A DNA stretch of 64,000 nt, taken from contig JAWZYU010000027.1 in assembly GCA_038380435.1 (NCBI GenBank), positions 5,887,156-5,951,155 of the forward strand, written 5' to 3'. Shown piece after piece: positions 42,597-52,941 of the stretch. The notes under the pieces are model-generated. The model had not been told where the DNA came from and searched no databases. It saw only the letters and a list, made by a program, of their open reading frames with translations. The DNA is from Ryuthela nishihirai. Its lineage: Eukaryota; Arthropoda; Arachnida; Araneae; Heptathelidae. Positions within the stretch are counted from its first letter, which is position 1. Every line of letters starts with the position of its first letter. Both the position numbers and the translations under genes were made by a program.

Positions 42597-44990
42597 TGAA
42601 GTTGAAGTTGAAGTTGAAGTTTGAAGTTTATTTCACCTAAACATACATATATTGGTAGATAAAACACAGACAAGTTCACAGACAGGTGAAAAAGGAGAAC
42701 ATAATAAGCCGTAGCTTTTGAATAAATGTTTCCTGAAATACACTTAAATTTAAAACATTGCAGGTGACCTTAATTTATACATTTATACATTTATTTGAGC
42801 ACATGAATTTTTGTGGTCTGACTCTATCATTGACTTGATAATAAGTGTAGTTTATATTTAAATTTAAAAGTTCTATATTGTTCCATTGCAGCAGTATCCT
42901 CTGGTATCTCGTCATTCCAAATCTTAATGCCAATGTACCGTATTGATCTCTGGCCTATAGATTTCTTATATAGGGGCAACATGATCTTGTTCTTAAGGCG
43001 AGTATCATAACTGAAAGTCTTCGTTCTTTCTAAGCAGCAGTAAAGTTCCGAGTACTCTGTCATTTTATTCTTCACTCTGTATACAAAATTCCCCATAACA
43101 TACTTGTAAATATTATATATATTTAGTATTCCATTTTCTGCCATCAAGTGTTGTACCGGATTTCTGAAATTTAATCTTAGAATATATCTCATAATTCTCT
43201 TTTGCAGACAAAATAAACTATTCAAATTGGCTGAACTAGTATCTCCCCAAACACTAATTCCATATATTAAATGTGGGTACACTAATGCATAATATAAATT
43301 TATCAAAGTTTGTTGATTTACATATTTTTTAATCCTCCCAATCGATCCAATATTTTTTGAAATAGTAGCTCTTAGCTGGTTAATATGATAATTCCAAGTT
43401 AAATTAGCATCTACCCAGAGTCCAAGAAATTTTATATATTCACATATTTCAATCTTTTGATCATTCATCAAAATATTTATTTCGTTATAATTCAGTTTTT
43501 TATTCTTGTTCTTAAAGACCATACACTTTGTTTTAGAAATATTTATAGCTAGTTTATTATATGTGATCCATTTATGCATATTTCCAATTAGAGTATTTGT
43601 TTCTTCTACTAAAGTTCTTACATCAGTATGGAAAGAAATGACATTTATATCATCTGCATACATAACTAGTTTAGCTGCTCCCTTTTGTGATTGAATATCA
43701 TTTATATACAAAAGGAATAATAAAGGTCCCAGCACAGAACCCTGTGGCACTCTCCTATTGAATTTGATTTGTTCAGATGTAGTCCTATTGACTTGTACAA
43801 ACGCTGGTCTTTGAAATAGGTAGCTTTTAAGCCAATTATTTATTTTCCCTCGAAGCCCATAGTGTCTAATCTTTTCCAAGAGAATTTCATGATCTACACA
43901 ATCGAATGCTTTAGACAAATCTAAATATACAGCCAAGCCAACTCGCTGATGTTCAAGATTATTAACAATATAATCATAGGTATCTATAATAGCACCTTGT
44001 GTAGATTTGCCATGTTGAAAACCATATTGTTCTGGTATAATTAGCTTTCTGTTTGATATAAATTTATATATACATTTATGCATTAATTTCTCGAAAATCT
44101 TGGCGAAAACTGAGAGTAAAGAAATTGGTCTGTAATTCTTTATATCTTTCAGGTTTTTACTCTTGTGAATAGGTATTATTTTTGCTAGTTTCATTTCATT
44201 TGGAAAAATTTCCTTCTGAAGTGACAAGTTGAAAATATATGTGAGGGGGATCTTAATTTCATTTTTAACATTTTTAATTACATTTATTGAGATATCATCA
44301 TGCCCACAAGAAGTATTAGGTTTCATTATACTTATAACATGACATATATCATCTTCAGAAAAAGGTTCAATATATAAACTATCTGGAAAACTGTATCCAT
44401 AATATTTATATTGCACTTGATTTTTTGTATTGAAATCAGCTGCTAGATCTTCTGCTATACTTTTAAAATACTGGTTGAAAGCTGTAGCTTTTTGCGCATC
44501 GTCTGTTAGTACATTTTCAGCCATCTCAATGTCCCCAATTCTAAGATTTTTGTTTTTATTCCGAGACAATAGGTTATTTATCAGCCTCCATTTCTGTTTC
44601 AGCGAAGTATCACCATATATATTAAATTTAGTTTCATAGTATTTTTGTTTAGCTTCTCTTATTAAACCAGTGACATAATTTCTGCAAATTCTGTGCCTTT
44701 CCTTGTCCGTTTCATCACTGGAATTCTTATATATTTCAGCAAGTCTGTTTCTTTTTCTAATCTGGTTTTTTATATAATTATTTATCCAAGGAGCATAACC
44801 AGGGTGTTGTGATCTCTTCTTTCGAATTCTAGGAAAGCATACATTATATATATCCATAAAGAGCGAAAGAAAGTTATCATATGCCTGGTTCACATCCGTA
44901 ATTTGTAGTAAATCCTGCCAATTAATAATGCTTATTTTTTCCTGTGAACCTGTACTTTACCTTGTTGGAATAAAAGTCACATTCGTTACC
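42595..44990 (-). mobile_element. CR1/Jockey-group LINE, 5'-truncated, recent
   Basis: On the minus strand a reverse-transcriptase frame is followed by about 200 bp of 3' UTR and a tail of 'acttca' repeats (42595-42630). The 5' side breaks about 20 codons upstream of the first Met, before ORF1 or the endonuclease, consistent with incomplete reverse transcription. It is inserted at the last codon of the DD41D transposase. Target duplications could not be defined. Confidence 0.88.
42827..44893 (-). CDS. LINE reverse transcriptase (intact open frame)
   Basis: 688 codons without a stop. Residues 236-270 hold the NYRPISLLSVFAKIFEKL block, 322-334 AVYLDLSKAFDCV with the first catalytic Asp at about 325, 382-400 VPQGSVLGPLLFLLYINDI, and 411-416 MYADDI with the YADD catalytic pair. 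A C-terminal domain of about 250 residues follows (NLYYALVYPHLIYGISVWG, IRYIGIKIWNDEIP). The frame remains open upstream of this Met into the truncation, so Met 1 is only the first available start. The enzyme would make cDNA from LINE RNA at the target site. Without an endonuclease the copy cannot move alone. Clade (CR1/Jockey group) is judged by motif style. Confidence 0.93.
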   Translation of the reverse strand: MNQAYDNFLSLFMDIYNVCFPRIRKKRSQHPGYAPWINNYIKNQIRKRNRLAEIYKNSSDETDKERHRICRNYVTGLIREAKQKYYETKFNIYGDTSLKQKWRLINNLLSRNKNKNLRIGDIEMAENVLTDDAQKATAFNQYFKSIAEDLAADFNTKNQVQYKYYGYSFPDSLYIEPFSEDDICHVISIMKPNTSCGHDDISINVIKNVKNEIKIPLTYIFNLSLQKEIFPNEMKLAKIIPIHKSKNLKDIKNYRPISLLSVFAKIFEKLMHKCIYKFISNRKLIIPEQYGFQHGKSTQGAIIDTYDYIVNNLEHQRVGLAVYLDLSKAFDCVDHEILLEKIRHYGLRGKINNWLKSYLFQRPAFVQVNRTTSEQIKFNRRVPQGSVLGPLLFLLYINDIQSQKGAAKLVMYADDINVISFHTDVRTLVEETNTLIGNMHKWITYNKLAINISKTKCMVFKNKNKKLNYNEINILMNDQKIEICEYIKFLGLWVDANLTWNYHINQLRATISKNIGSIGRIKKYVNQQTLINLYYALVYPHLIYGISVWGDTSSANLNSLFCLQKRIMRYILRLNFRNPVQHLMAENGILNIYNIYKYVMGNFVYRVKNKMTEYSELYCCLERTKTFSYDTRLKNKIMLPLYKKSIGQRSIRYIGIKIWNDEIPEDTAAMEQYRTFKFKYKLHLLSSQ

Positions 44991-45142
44991 ACTTAACTGT
45001 ACTGTTTCCTTGTGTTCACTTTACTTGTCCATTTTGTTCATGTAGATGACGTTTGCGGACATACTTTCCTATGTGAAATCGGTTTCTTGACGTATTCCCT
45101 ACCTCCCCACGAAATATGAACGATAAGTTTTGAATCATCCTG

Positions 45143-45240
45143 TATAGCAAACATGTAATAACAACTTGGCTGTAAATAGCAAACATGTAATAACAACTTG
45201 GCTGTAAATAGCAAACATGTAATAACAACTTAGCAAAATA
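45143..45240. repeat. 32-bp minisatellite, right part
   Basis: Units 'agcaaacatgtaataacaac' plus 'ttggctgtaaat' continue the array at 41112-41326 on the far side of the transposon. Confidence 0.82.
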
Positions 45241-45265
45241 TAGCAAACTGATGATATCAGTTTGG

Positions 45266-45537
45266 GATATTTCAACTCTGCGCGGAAATGTTTGGCACCC
45301 AATAGGCTAAATGGCAAAATTACAAAGACCCTTAAGGCTCAGAGAAGGTTGGGGTATGGAATCCACTGCAACAGCTGTTGGGAGACAAATGGTAGCCTCC
45401 TGTCAAGACCACCCAGTGTTCATCAATGTGCACAGGATATGGCTCAGCTGAACTCAGGGACATAGCATTAATGTTGAAACCAATAGGATGGCAACTTTCC
45501 AAGTCCATCAGTGTATGCAATTCACCATGGGCAGCAT
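45266..45537 (-). mobile_element. SINE-A copy, diverged, minus orientation
   Basis: Matches the SINE-A body in reverse ('taggctaaatggcaaaatta', 'ctcagagaaggttgggg', 'acagctgttgggagaca', 'gtgcacaggatatggct') with many changes. The tRNA-like head is missing. Confidence 0.8.
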
Positions 45538-45593
45538 CTAAGCTATATATATAACAAACAACTTTACAAAGGAAATTAAGAAAATGAACTTAC

Positions 45594-45765
45594 CGGGAGA
45601 ACCAAGTCTTAGTGGCACAGCATAACTGTTCAAAAAACGTCTCTTTGAGCAGGCATAAAACTTGTCTCTAAAATGGCTTGAGCATATTCTGTATTTTCTA
45701 TACAGTACACTTGATGACTGATCCAGCAGTCGTTTGTTGCCACAGGCTTCAACCGATAACGACAC
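45594..45765 (-). pseudogene. THAP domain, C-terminal exon, with canonical splice donor
   Basis: On the minus strand an acceptor-like 'gaatgaatag' is followed by VEACGNKRLLDQSSSVLYRK and YRICSSHF, the C-x2-H half of a THAP C2CH zinc finger, then SYAVPLRLGSPG (AVP box). The exon ends CCCG and is followed by GTAAGT (45593-45588), a strong 5' splice site. It complements the N-terminal half at 47437-47535. THAP domains bind DNA and head P-element transposases and several host proteins. Confidence 0.8.
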
Positions 45766-45870
45766 CTATTCATTCATATTACTTGATGCAAAATACAATA
45801 GATTATGCATACAATTTCATAAATATCTGCATTAAACTAATACATGATACTACCAAAAAAAAAAAAAATC

Positions 45871-47405
45871 CAATATCATCATCATCCTCAACAGCCATGG
45901 GCTACGGAGGTCCAACCAAATCGTGAGATTTAGTTCTCCAAGCAAGTCTATCCTGAACTACATTTACTGCATCTGGCCACTGCACACAAATTCTAACAAG
46001 GTCCTGTTTGACATTGTCTGCCCACCGCATCCTATGTCTCCCCTTCTTTCTGAGGCCTTTAGGCACAATGTTCATAACCCTATTCGCCAATCTATAATTA
46101 TCCATACGGGCAACATGACCAAACCAACGGAGTCTCTCTCTGCACAATATGCTGCTTAAAGGAGGTTGCAAACTCCTTTGCCTAACCTCATCATTAGTTA
46201 CAAAGTTGAACCACCTAATGCCCAAGATACTGCGTAAGCATCTGAAATCAAAAGCATCTAGTTTCCTGTTATCTTGTTTACAAATTGTCCAAGTTTCACT
46301 ACCATAACTAATCCTAGAAAGAACCAAACTATTATACAGTCTAATTTTAGTCTTTAGGTGTATACGCCTATTTCTCCACACTCTCCATAGATTCTTCAAA
46401 GTCCCGGCAGCAATCCCTATTCGTCTGTTAATCTCATGCCGCACATCACCATTATCTGTTACATAGCTCCCAAGATAATTAAACTGTGACACCTGCTCAA
46501 GACTGCAACCATTCAGGTTAACTGAATCACAGCCTGCCTGACCAATTAGTTTTCTCTCTGTTTATAACCAAACCTACTCTACTACCAGTCTCATCAACAG
46601 CTCGAATGAAAGAGTTCATCTCATCAACATCATTTGCCAAAAGGGCTAAATCATCAGCATAATCTAAATCAGAAATTTTCATATCTTCAGCCCATTTAAG
46701 GCCACAATCTTTCCCTTGAAGTGAAATTCGCATAACATAATCAATAACCAAGCTAAAGAGAAAAAGTGACAAAATGCACCCTTGTCGAACACCAGAAGTA
46801 ATGCTAAACCAACTGCTACAAGCCTTATCAACTCTCACACACGACTCAGTGTTGTTATAGAGAGCTTTCATTATGTTAACTAACATATCTAATATACCAT
46901 ATGATCTCACAATAAACCACAAATTATGACGATCAACAGAATCGAAAGTCTTTTTGAAATCAACAAAGCTAGCAACCAAAGGTTTCTGAAACTCTAAACA
47001 TTTCTCAAAAATCTGCCTAAGTGAAAATCTGATCTACACATCCCCTACCACTTCTGAATCCACATTGCTCATCACACAATTGCCTGTCAACCAGATTCTT
47101 AATTTTATTAAGCACAATCATGCAAAGAACCTTCCCTGGAACAGAGAGTAGGCTGATACCCCTATAGTTATCAAAAGAACGGCATTCACCTTTTTTGAAA
47201 AAAGGGATAATAATAGCTCTGGTAAAATCTTTTGGACCCATGCCTTTATCATAAAAGATATTCAGAATTTCAGTCATCCAAGTGGTAACTGAAACATTCC
47301 CTGCTCTAAGCATTTCCGTAGTAATTTCATCTACCCCTGGGGATTTATGTAGTTTAAGTTTAGAAACAGCCAAAATAACTTCAGACTGTTATTGGGCCAA
47401 CATTA
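45871..47405 (-). mobile_element. RTE-like LINE copy (L5), 5'-truncated
   Basis: Minus-strand frames at 47373-47017, 46979-46527 and 46492-45902 give KLHKSPGVDEITTEMLRAGN, DNYRGISLLSVPGKVL, VASFVDFKKTFDSVDR, GVRQGCILSLFLFSLV, DYADDLALL (intact YADD) and RLRWFGHVARMDNYRLANRV. A 2-base deletion near 47030 and another lesion near 46545 shift the frame. The 3' tail is a short TCA repeat near 45871. It lies between the two THAP half-exons, so it is either intronic or splits the gene. Confidence 0.9.
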
Positions 47406-47436
47406 ACACTATACTTGTTAGAAACATTAGCTTGTA

Positions 47437-47535
47437 TTAAAATGATGCATCCATGGGAAATCTGAAAAATTTCCTTTCTGGATGTTGCCACTTCGTAGTT
47501 CCACACATGGCACATTTCATGCCATGTTTTCAACA
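47437..47535 (-). pseudogene. THAP domain, N-terminal exon
   Basis: After an excellent 3' splice site ('aatttttttcag', AG at 47537-47536) the minus strand gives ATG at 47520 and MKCAMCGTTKWQHPERKFFR then FPMDASF-stop. CAMC supplies the first two zinc ligands and FFRFP is the standard THAP motif. The TAA at 47439-47437 would truncate it unless splicing removes it; a possible donor 'caagtatag' lies just downstream at about 47416. It may be genuine intron-exon structure or decay. Confidence 0.75.
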
Positions 47536-47539
47536 CTGA

Positions 47540-48227
47540 AAAAAATTATTAAACCATTAATCTACAAATAACAACAGTTCATAAATATTAAAACAAATCC
47601 TTGAAATCATAAAATTAAACACTAAAAGTATTATATACACACATTACTTAATATTCCAAATTTTATTTTATTGAAATATGACTAACAGATTTGTCAATGG
47701 TCACATTTAGTTTATGCTAAAATTCAAACTACTATATTAAAAAGCCATAAAAGATGAATATTTGCTTAGATACTATTTTATTCACTGCAATTACATCTAA
47801 GAGGCTACTACTGAATAATCAGTGTACCCACATCACTGCTTGTGTACTGTTTCTAACAACAAAAGAGTTTGTGACACTACATAATTAATACGAAAGAGCA
47901 CTTGCAATTCATATTCAATTATGCTCATCCATTTATTTAAAAAGAAAAGCGAAATTTGCCAAAAAACAGCAGCAGCAGTTTACATAATTTGAAATGATTG
48001 GTTCATGTGCCAGTTATGGCACTTGAAGGAATTGGTATTGAAGATTAGCCTGTTATCAGCAATACACACAGTACCTATGGTGTACCAAATATGTTTTAAT
48101 AACCTTTGATTTCATGATAGCCACTTAATAATGTTTTTGGGAGGCTATCAATAGATAGGTTTGCTTAGTTATGCCTGGTTTCATGCTTGGTTTCTGATTT
48201 AAAAAAAAGCATGCTTGGTTTCTGAAA
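47540..48227. other. Unassigned, possibly intron 1 of the P/THAP gene
   Basis: AT-rich. The word 'gcatgcttggtttctga' occurs twice near 48183 and 48209, just before a SINE-B fragment. No coding sequence. Confidence 0.45.
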
Positions 48228-48395
48228 AAAAATGACCTGGGTTTGAGCACGGGGAAGGCATGGATGTCTGTGTTGTTTTTCTGCTGAGTTTCAGCCATAA
48301 CCTTGAACCTCACAAACATTGTATTATATCATATGAACAGACAGGCTACTGTTAAATCTCTATGACAAGCAGCTGCTTGAGGGAATATTTTTTTT
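48228..48395 (+). mobile_element. SINE-B copy, head-truncated and diverged
   Basis: Contains 'gacctgggtttgagcacggg' (B-box region), 'gttgtttttctgctgag' and ends 'agcagctgcttgaggg' before an oligo-T tail. Confidence 0.83.
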
Positions 48396-48675
48396 TATAG
48401 CTAGCTGACGCTTGGACAGGATTAACTCCCTTACGTGTTTATGAGATAGATATTATTGAATACAAACTTTAGAGGAACTTAATCGAGATACAACTTAAAA
48501 GAATTTTATTAAAAATGGAGATGGGTTAACCTATAATCACCATCTCGTGGTTTAATATGAAATTGAAATTATGTGGCCATATTCACTACCATATTCACTA
48601 CCCTACTTTATAAGCCTAAAACATACAGCAATAGTATTCAAATCAAATATTTAAAATATAATAAAGCGTACTCAC

Positions 48676-48704
48676 CTGGAAACTGAAGCGACGTCGAAAT
48701 CCAT
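48676..48704 (-). other. Possible first exon end of the P/THAP gene
   Basis: The minus strand has ATG GAT TTC GAC GTC GCT at 48704, running to TCCAG and then GTGAGTA (48675-48669), an optimal splice donor. Joined to the acceptor at 47535 the frame would stop within a few codons, so this would be a leader or upstream ORF, with translation from ATG 47520. Upstream (48840-48960) is GC-richer and contains 'actgcgcatgtgcac', reminiscent of NRF1-type promoter sites. Speculative. Confidence 0.35.
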
Positions 48705-48959
48705 ATTTGAAGAATTCAAACTGACTGCAACAACTAGAAACTTAATGAAAGAGAAATTAAACAGTCGAAAAAGAATACAATGGCAGTTACAATTGGTTCG
48801 ATGGAATGAACTAGCAAGGAACCTGAAAACGAGATTGGCATTACTGCGCATGTGCACAAGTGTGGCAAACAGCGCCTTACAGTTTGTTTTGGTGCACACA
48901 TCAATATGCCAAGATCGGGTTCCGAAAAGATCCCCCTAGCGACGCCACTTACGCTTAGC

Positions 48960-49462
48960 GGGAGCTCGAATTCTTCTCCTTATTTTGCACCTTCTTTTGC
49001 AGAACTGTTTACCCAACTTCTGAAGATGACGTTAATAGTCGAAACATGTTAATTTACTAAAAATAAATTCTATGGTGTAAATACTATTTTGTGATATGTG
49101 CAAAAGAAAAGGACTTACTTCATATATTTCTACAATAAGTGACTAACATCCCTCCTAGCCTGTATTCACCCATCAAAATGCTATTTTGATCTACTAAAAC
49201 AATAATAAAACAGTTTTGATTTTAAGTATTTAAAATACATCAAAATGTATTTCTTATAAAAGTAAAAACCAAAAATTAAAGGGTTTGAAGTTCACAAAAA
49301 ATAAAAAAATTAATTAAATAATTCATTAAGAAAACAAAAGCCAGTTTTGGGTGCAACATCATTTTTTACATATTAGTGTCCAATCATTAATTAGAAACAC
49401 TCATTATCTGTCCTGTGTAAAAAAAATAATAATCATCATCCTTTTACTGACATTCTCAGTTT
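48960..49462. other. Unassigned sequence
   Basis: AT-rich with oligo-A runs; nothing recognisable. Confidence 0.5.
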
Positions 49463-49472
49463 CAAGAATTAT

Positions 49473-49667
49473 AATTAAATAAAAATAAATACTCCCTCAA
49501 GCAGCTGTTTGCCACAGAGGTCTGACAGGAGCCTGTTAGTTTATATGCCATAGTAGAAGATCTGTGAGGATGACGGGACATTAGCTGAAATACAACACAA
49601 ACGTCCATGCCTTACCGGGACTCCAACCCAGGTCCCTTTGATCAGTAGGTCTCGGCCACGGGACGGC
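49473..49667 (-). mobile_element. SINE-B copy, minus orientation
   Basis: Reverse of the family: tail 'aaataaatactccctcaagc' at left, head 'ctcggccacgggacggc' at right. A perfect 10-bp duplication 'caagaattat' flanks it (49463-49472, 49668-49677). Confidence 0.92.
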
Positions 49668-49829
49668 CAAGAATTATGGTCTACATTATATACTCTAAAG
49701 ACTGATAACACTTTTTCCCCCCAGACATATATTAAGTGCAAAAATATGAAATACATATGTAAAAAACTCAACCAGTAATATCATAGGAGTTTTTTACCTC
49801 TGAAAAGGAGCTAAGTACCCGTTATCATC

Positions 49830-50223
49830 GGGGCGGGTGTGGCTCAGTCGGTAGCGCGCCAGGCTCGTAATCTGTAGTTCCCAGATTCGAGTCCCAGCTG
49901 GGTCAGCGTTGAGATTTATCTCCGCAAAATTCCCAGCCCTGCCCACGGTCAGTAGGGGACACCGATGGGCTTGGAAAGGCCGCCGTCCGTCGGATGGGAC
50001 GTTAAGCCGTGGCCCCGTGTGCGGGAGAGCCATACCCTGTGCACGTTAAAGAACACGCTGTATGGCCTTGACGGGAGGCTACCATCTGTCTCCCAACAGC
50101 TGTTCCAGTGGGTTCCCTCCCCCAACCTTCTCTGAGCCTTCGGGGTCCATGTGACCTGGCCATTTAGCCCATGGTGTGCAAAAAAGTGCCGCTCAGAGGT
50201 AAAACAACCCCACAACCCAACCC
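49830..50223 (+). mobile_element. SINE-A copy, full length
   Basis: Intact head 'gtggctcagtcggtagcgcg', 'ctcgtaatctg', B box 'gattcgagtcc', body and 'aggtaaaacaacc' end. Duplication 'ttatcatc' at 49822-49829 and 50224-50231. Confidence 0.94.
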
Positions 50224-50589
50224 TTATCATCATTAACAGAAAAATACTTTAGTTATATGGTATGTGATATTATTTTAAATTTTTTCCGTCATTAAAGCTC
50301 TACCTATTTATCTAACAAGTGAACATACACTTTTCACTCAAGGACACGCTTTCTTAATTTTATTTTCAGCGCATTTCTTTTTTATTCATCTGATCATTTC
50401 TAAAATTTGTGTAATTATTTAAATTTACTTTTGTTGCCAGTAAACATATATTTTCTAAACACTCTCCTAAAGTTTTACTGTAATCAAAACCATCACTAAA
50501 AGGTAAATCTTGTTTAAATAACAAACTATTTGAGTTTGTGTAGTAATGACAGCTCTATGAAAAGATAGAAATTGCTCTTGATGATGTAA

Positions 50590-50935
50590 AATATAACGCC
50601 CTAAAATATACCATACAGCAGAAATGGCAATAACTGCACTTCCTGATGGAATCTTTAATTTCCCATGGTCTAATTCTTTAATAAGATCATATGACCCATA
50701 TTCAATATCCATTGACTTATCTAATTGTAGCCAAAAGGAACATGTGGCAGCAAAGATTTCAGAGGGACATTCAACATTATTAGCACTAACTAGGATATTA
50801 CTCCTAAAATGAAGTCTGCGTTCATTTTCCAGCAATTGAAGGCAACTTATATAATAGTTTAGTGCAAGGCATCTGACAATACTTTGCAAAAAGACCTAGG
50901 TCATCATTTTTAAATTTACCCAATAGAAATAGATG
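50590..50935 (-). pseudogene. THAP/P-like transposase, C-terminal fragment (copy a)
   Basis: The minus strand reads SCLQLLENERRLHFRSNILV, then NVECPSEIFAATCSFWLQLD and IEYGSYDLIKELDHGKLKIP. The 'LDxGKLxxPS' word resembles the 'GLTYPS' block of P-type transposases, so I assign it tentatively to that group. It is nearly identical to the plus-strand sequence at 52870-53620 but lacks the 451-bp insertion found there. Confidence 0.6.
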
Positions 50936-51436
50936 ACAATAAAAAAAATTACCAATTCATAACTGAGATGTTTAATAGAAAATGAGTTTGACTAGTTAAA
51001 CAGCATTAATAAAGCTGCATAAGCAGAAATGGTACTTGTGCAATGTAGCTAATAAATGATGCTTGGTGACTATTTTTTTGTTTTATAACTAGGTTTTTGT
51101 TCTCTATCTATGGATAACACACCTTCAAAATGCACACTGTAAAATATTTATTCCCAAATTTTTATCACAAAAAAGAATTATAATCATTGTATAGGGCTAC
51201 AGATATGCCCATTCCCTTGCATACCATGACTATAAAATATTAAGATAATTAATGAAAGATTTGCAGTAATATTCACATTCTATTTTATTCGTCAAAGACT
51301 GAAAACACATTTAATGTTGTACGTAGCTCATTACTTTCACTTGTTTTCTATAAAGAGGTATGTGCAAAGAATAATTTCCTGCTCCCTTGCAATTTATAGG
51401 TGAGTGAAATTAATAACGCCTGACACTTTAGTACTG

Positions 51437-52470
51437 CTGGATCCACTGTGATGGAAAACAACGTACCTCAACTTTTACGATTCCAAAACAAGAGAAAAGC
51501 TGAAGAAGATCCCCACCGATTTTTCTAAAGGAAAAAATCCTGTTATTTGTGTAAAACATGTGCACTAATCACACATTATTCGAACTGATAGTGCCATAGT
51601 TAATAATGTGATGAAAGTATATGAAAGAAAAATTCCAAAGTCAGATGGAGCGGTTCCAACAATCCTATTAAGTTCAGATTCTGGAACTATTCATAGGTTA
51701 ATTAACGTTGAGGAAGAGAACTTAAAACAGGCTGTAGGTTGGGTTGGGTTGTTTTACCTCTGAGCGGCACTTTTTTGCACACCATGGGCTAAATGGCCAG
51801 GTCGCATGGACCCCGAAGGCTCAGAGAAGGTTGGGGGAGGGGACCCACTGGAACAGCTGTTGGGAGACAGATGGTAGCCTCCCGTCAAGGCCATCCAGCG
51901 TGTTCTTTAACGTGCACAGGGTATGGCTCTCCCGCACACGGGGCCACGGCTTAACGTCCCATCCGACGGATCCTTTCCAAGTTCATCGGTGTCCCCTACT
52001 GACCGTGGGCAGGGCGGGGAATTTTTGCGGAGATAAATCTCAACGCTGACCCAGCTGGGACTCGAACCTGGGAACTACAGATTACGAGTCTGGCACAGGC
52101 TGTAGGAAATAGTCTTTAGGATATTCGTAAACATACTAAGGAAAATTATTTCCAGAATCTTCAGGATACAGTAACTCAATTCAATTAGAAATGATAAATT
52201 GATGATATTTTGAAAAACGTTGCAAACTATATCTGTGTTTGTATAACAAATGTAGAAAGTCACCCTGTAATTTGTGGTTATGTTGTTGTAAAAGAAGATT
52301 TACATTTTGATATTTTTATAGACAACATACAACTAAACTAAAATAAATTACCAACTAAAGCTGCAAAATTTACAACTATTCCTATACTTGATTTTAAAAC
52401 ATGTTGATAATATTTCAGCTGTAGATTTAGTTATTAAAACTTTAGAGCAGTCATCAGATACAGAACTTGT
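51437..52470 (+). pseudogene. THAP-domain transposon gene remnant (interrupted by SINE-A)
   Basis: From about 51535 the frames give VICVKHVH and IIRTDSAIVNNVMKVYERKI then SDGAVPTILLS, matching the end of a THAP domain (C-x2-H, AVPTIL). After the SINE-A at 51739-52094 the sequence resumes with ENYFQNLQDTVTQFN, and ICVCITNVESHPVICGYVVV and VKEDLHFDIFIDNIQLN near 52230-52340, which I associate with THAP-headed transposons of arthropods. Many stops interrupt it. Confidence 0.6.
51739..52094 (-). mobile_element. SINE-A copy, minus orientation, nested in THAP remnant
   Basis: Runs from 'ttgggttgggttgttttacc' to the start of the tRNA-like head ('acagattacgagtctggc'). The head is truncated at the A box. 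A perfect 12-bp duplication 'acaggctgtagg' flanks it (51727-51738, 52095-52106). Confidence 0.95.
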
Positions 52471-52941
52471 TTGAAACATCCTTTATTATTCTATATTATA
52501 TCTAAAATATCCTTTAATGATGCTCACAGAATGCTCATTAAGAAAACTGCAAGTGTTCAAATAAAATATTTTCATGACTTTGCCTCCAGTTTTTTAACCT
52601 TAAAGAAGTCTTATATTTTAACAGCGACTTACTACTACTTAAATAAATATATATATTTAAAACGAACCTTACTTATTTATCTGAAAAAACTCTCTAAATA
52701 CTTACCAGAGAGTTGACTAGAGAGTTGTGGGTTCGATTCCCGCCACTTGAGCAATAATTTTTTCAGATGAATAATTGTTAAATTCTATATCTACAGGTAA
52801 TATGGGCATTTGATATGGATGAATTTTTAATACCTTACTTGTTTGAGCATTATTGTACATATATTTCTTTGGGTAAATTTAAAAATGATGACCTAGGTCT
52901 TTTTGTAATGTATTGTCAGATGCCTTGCGCTAACTATTATA

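Larger units (their letters stand above)
41327..45142 (+). mobile_element. DD41D mariner-like transposon split by a LINE
   Basis: Left end 'cagggtgattcaaaactttt' and right end (reverse complement begins 'caggatgattcaaaacttat') are flanked by TA at 41325-41326 and 45143-45144. The end-proximal word 'tttcacataggaaagtatgt' is shared by both ends and with the 37442 element. A LINE of about 2.4 kb occupies roughly 42595-44990. Confidence 0.93.
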
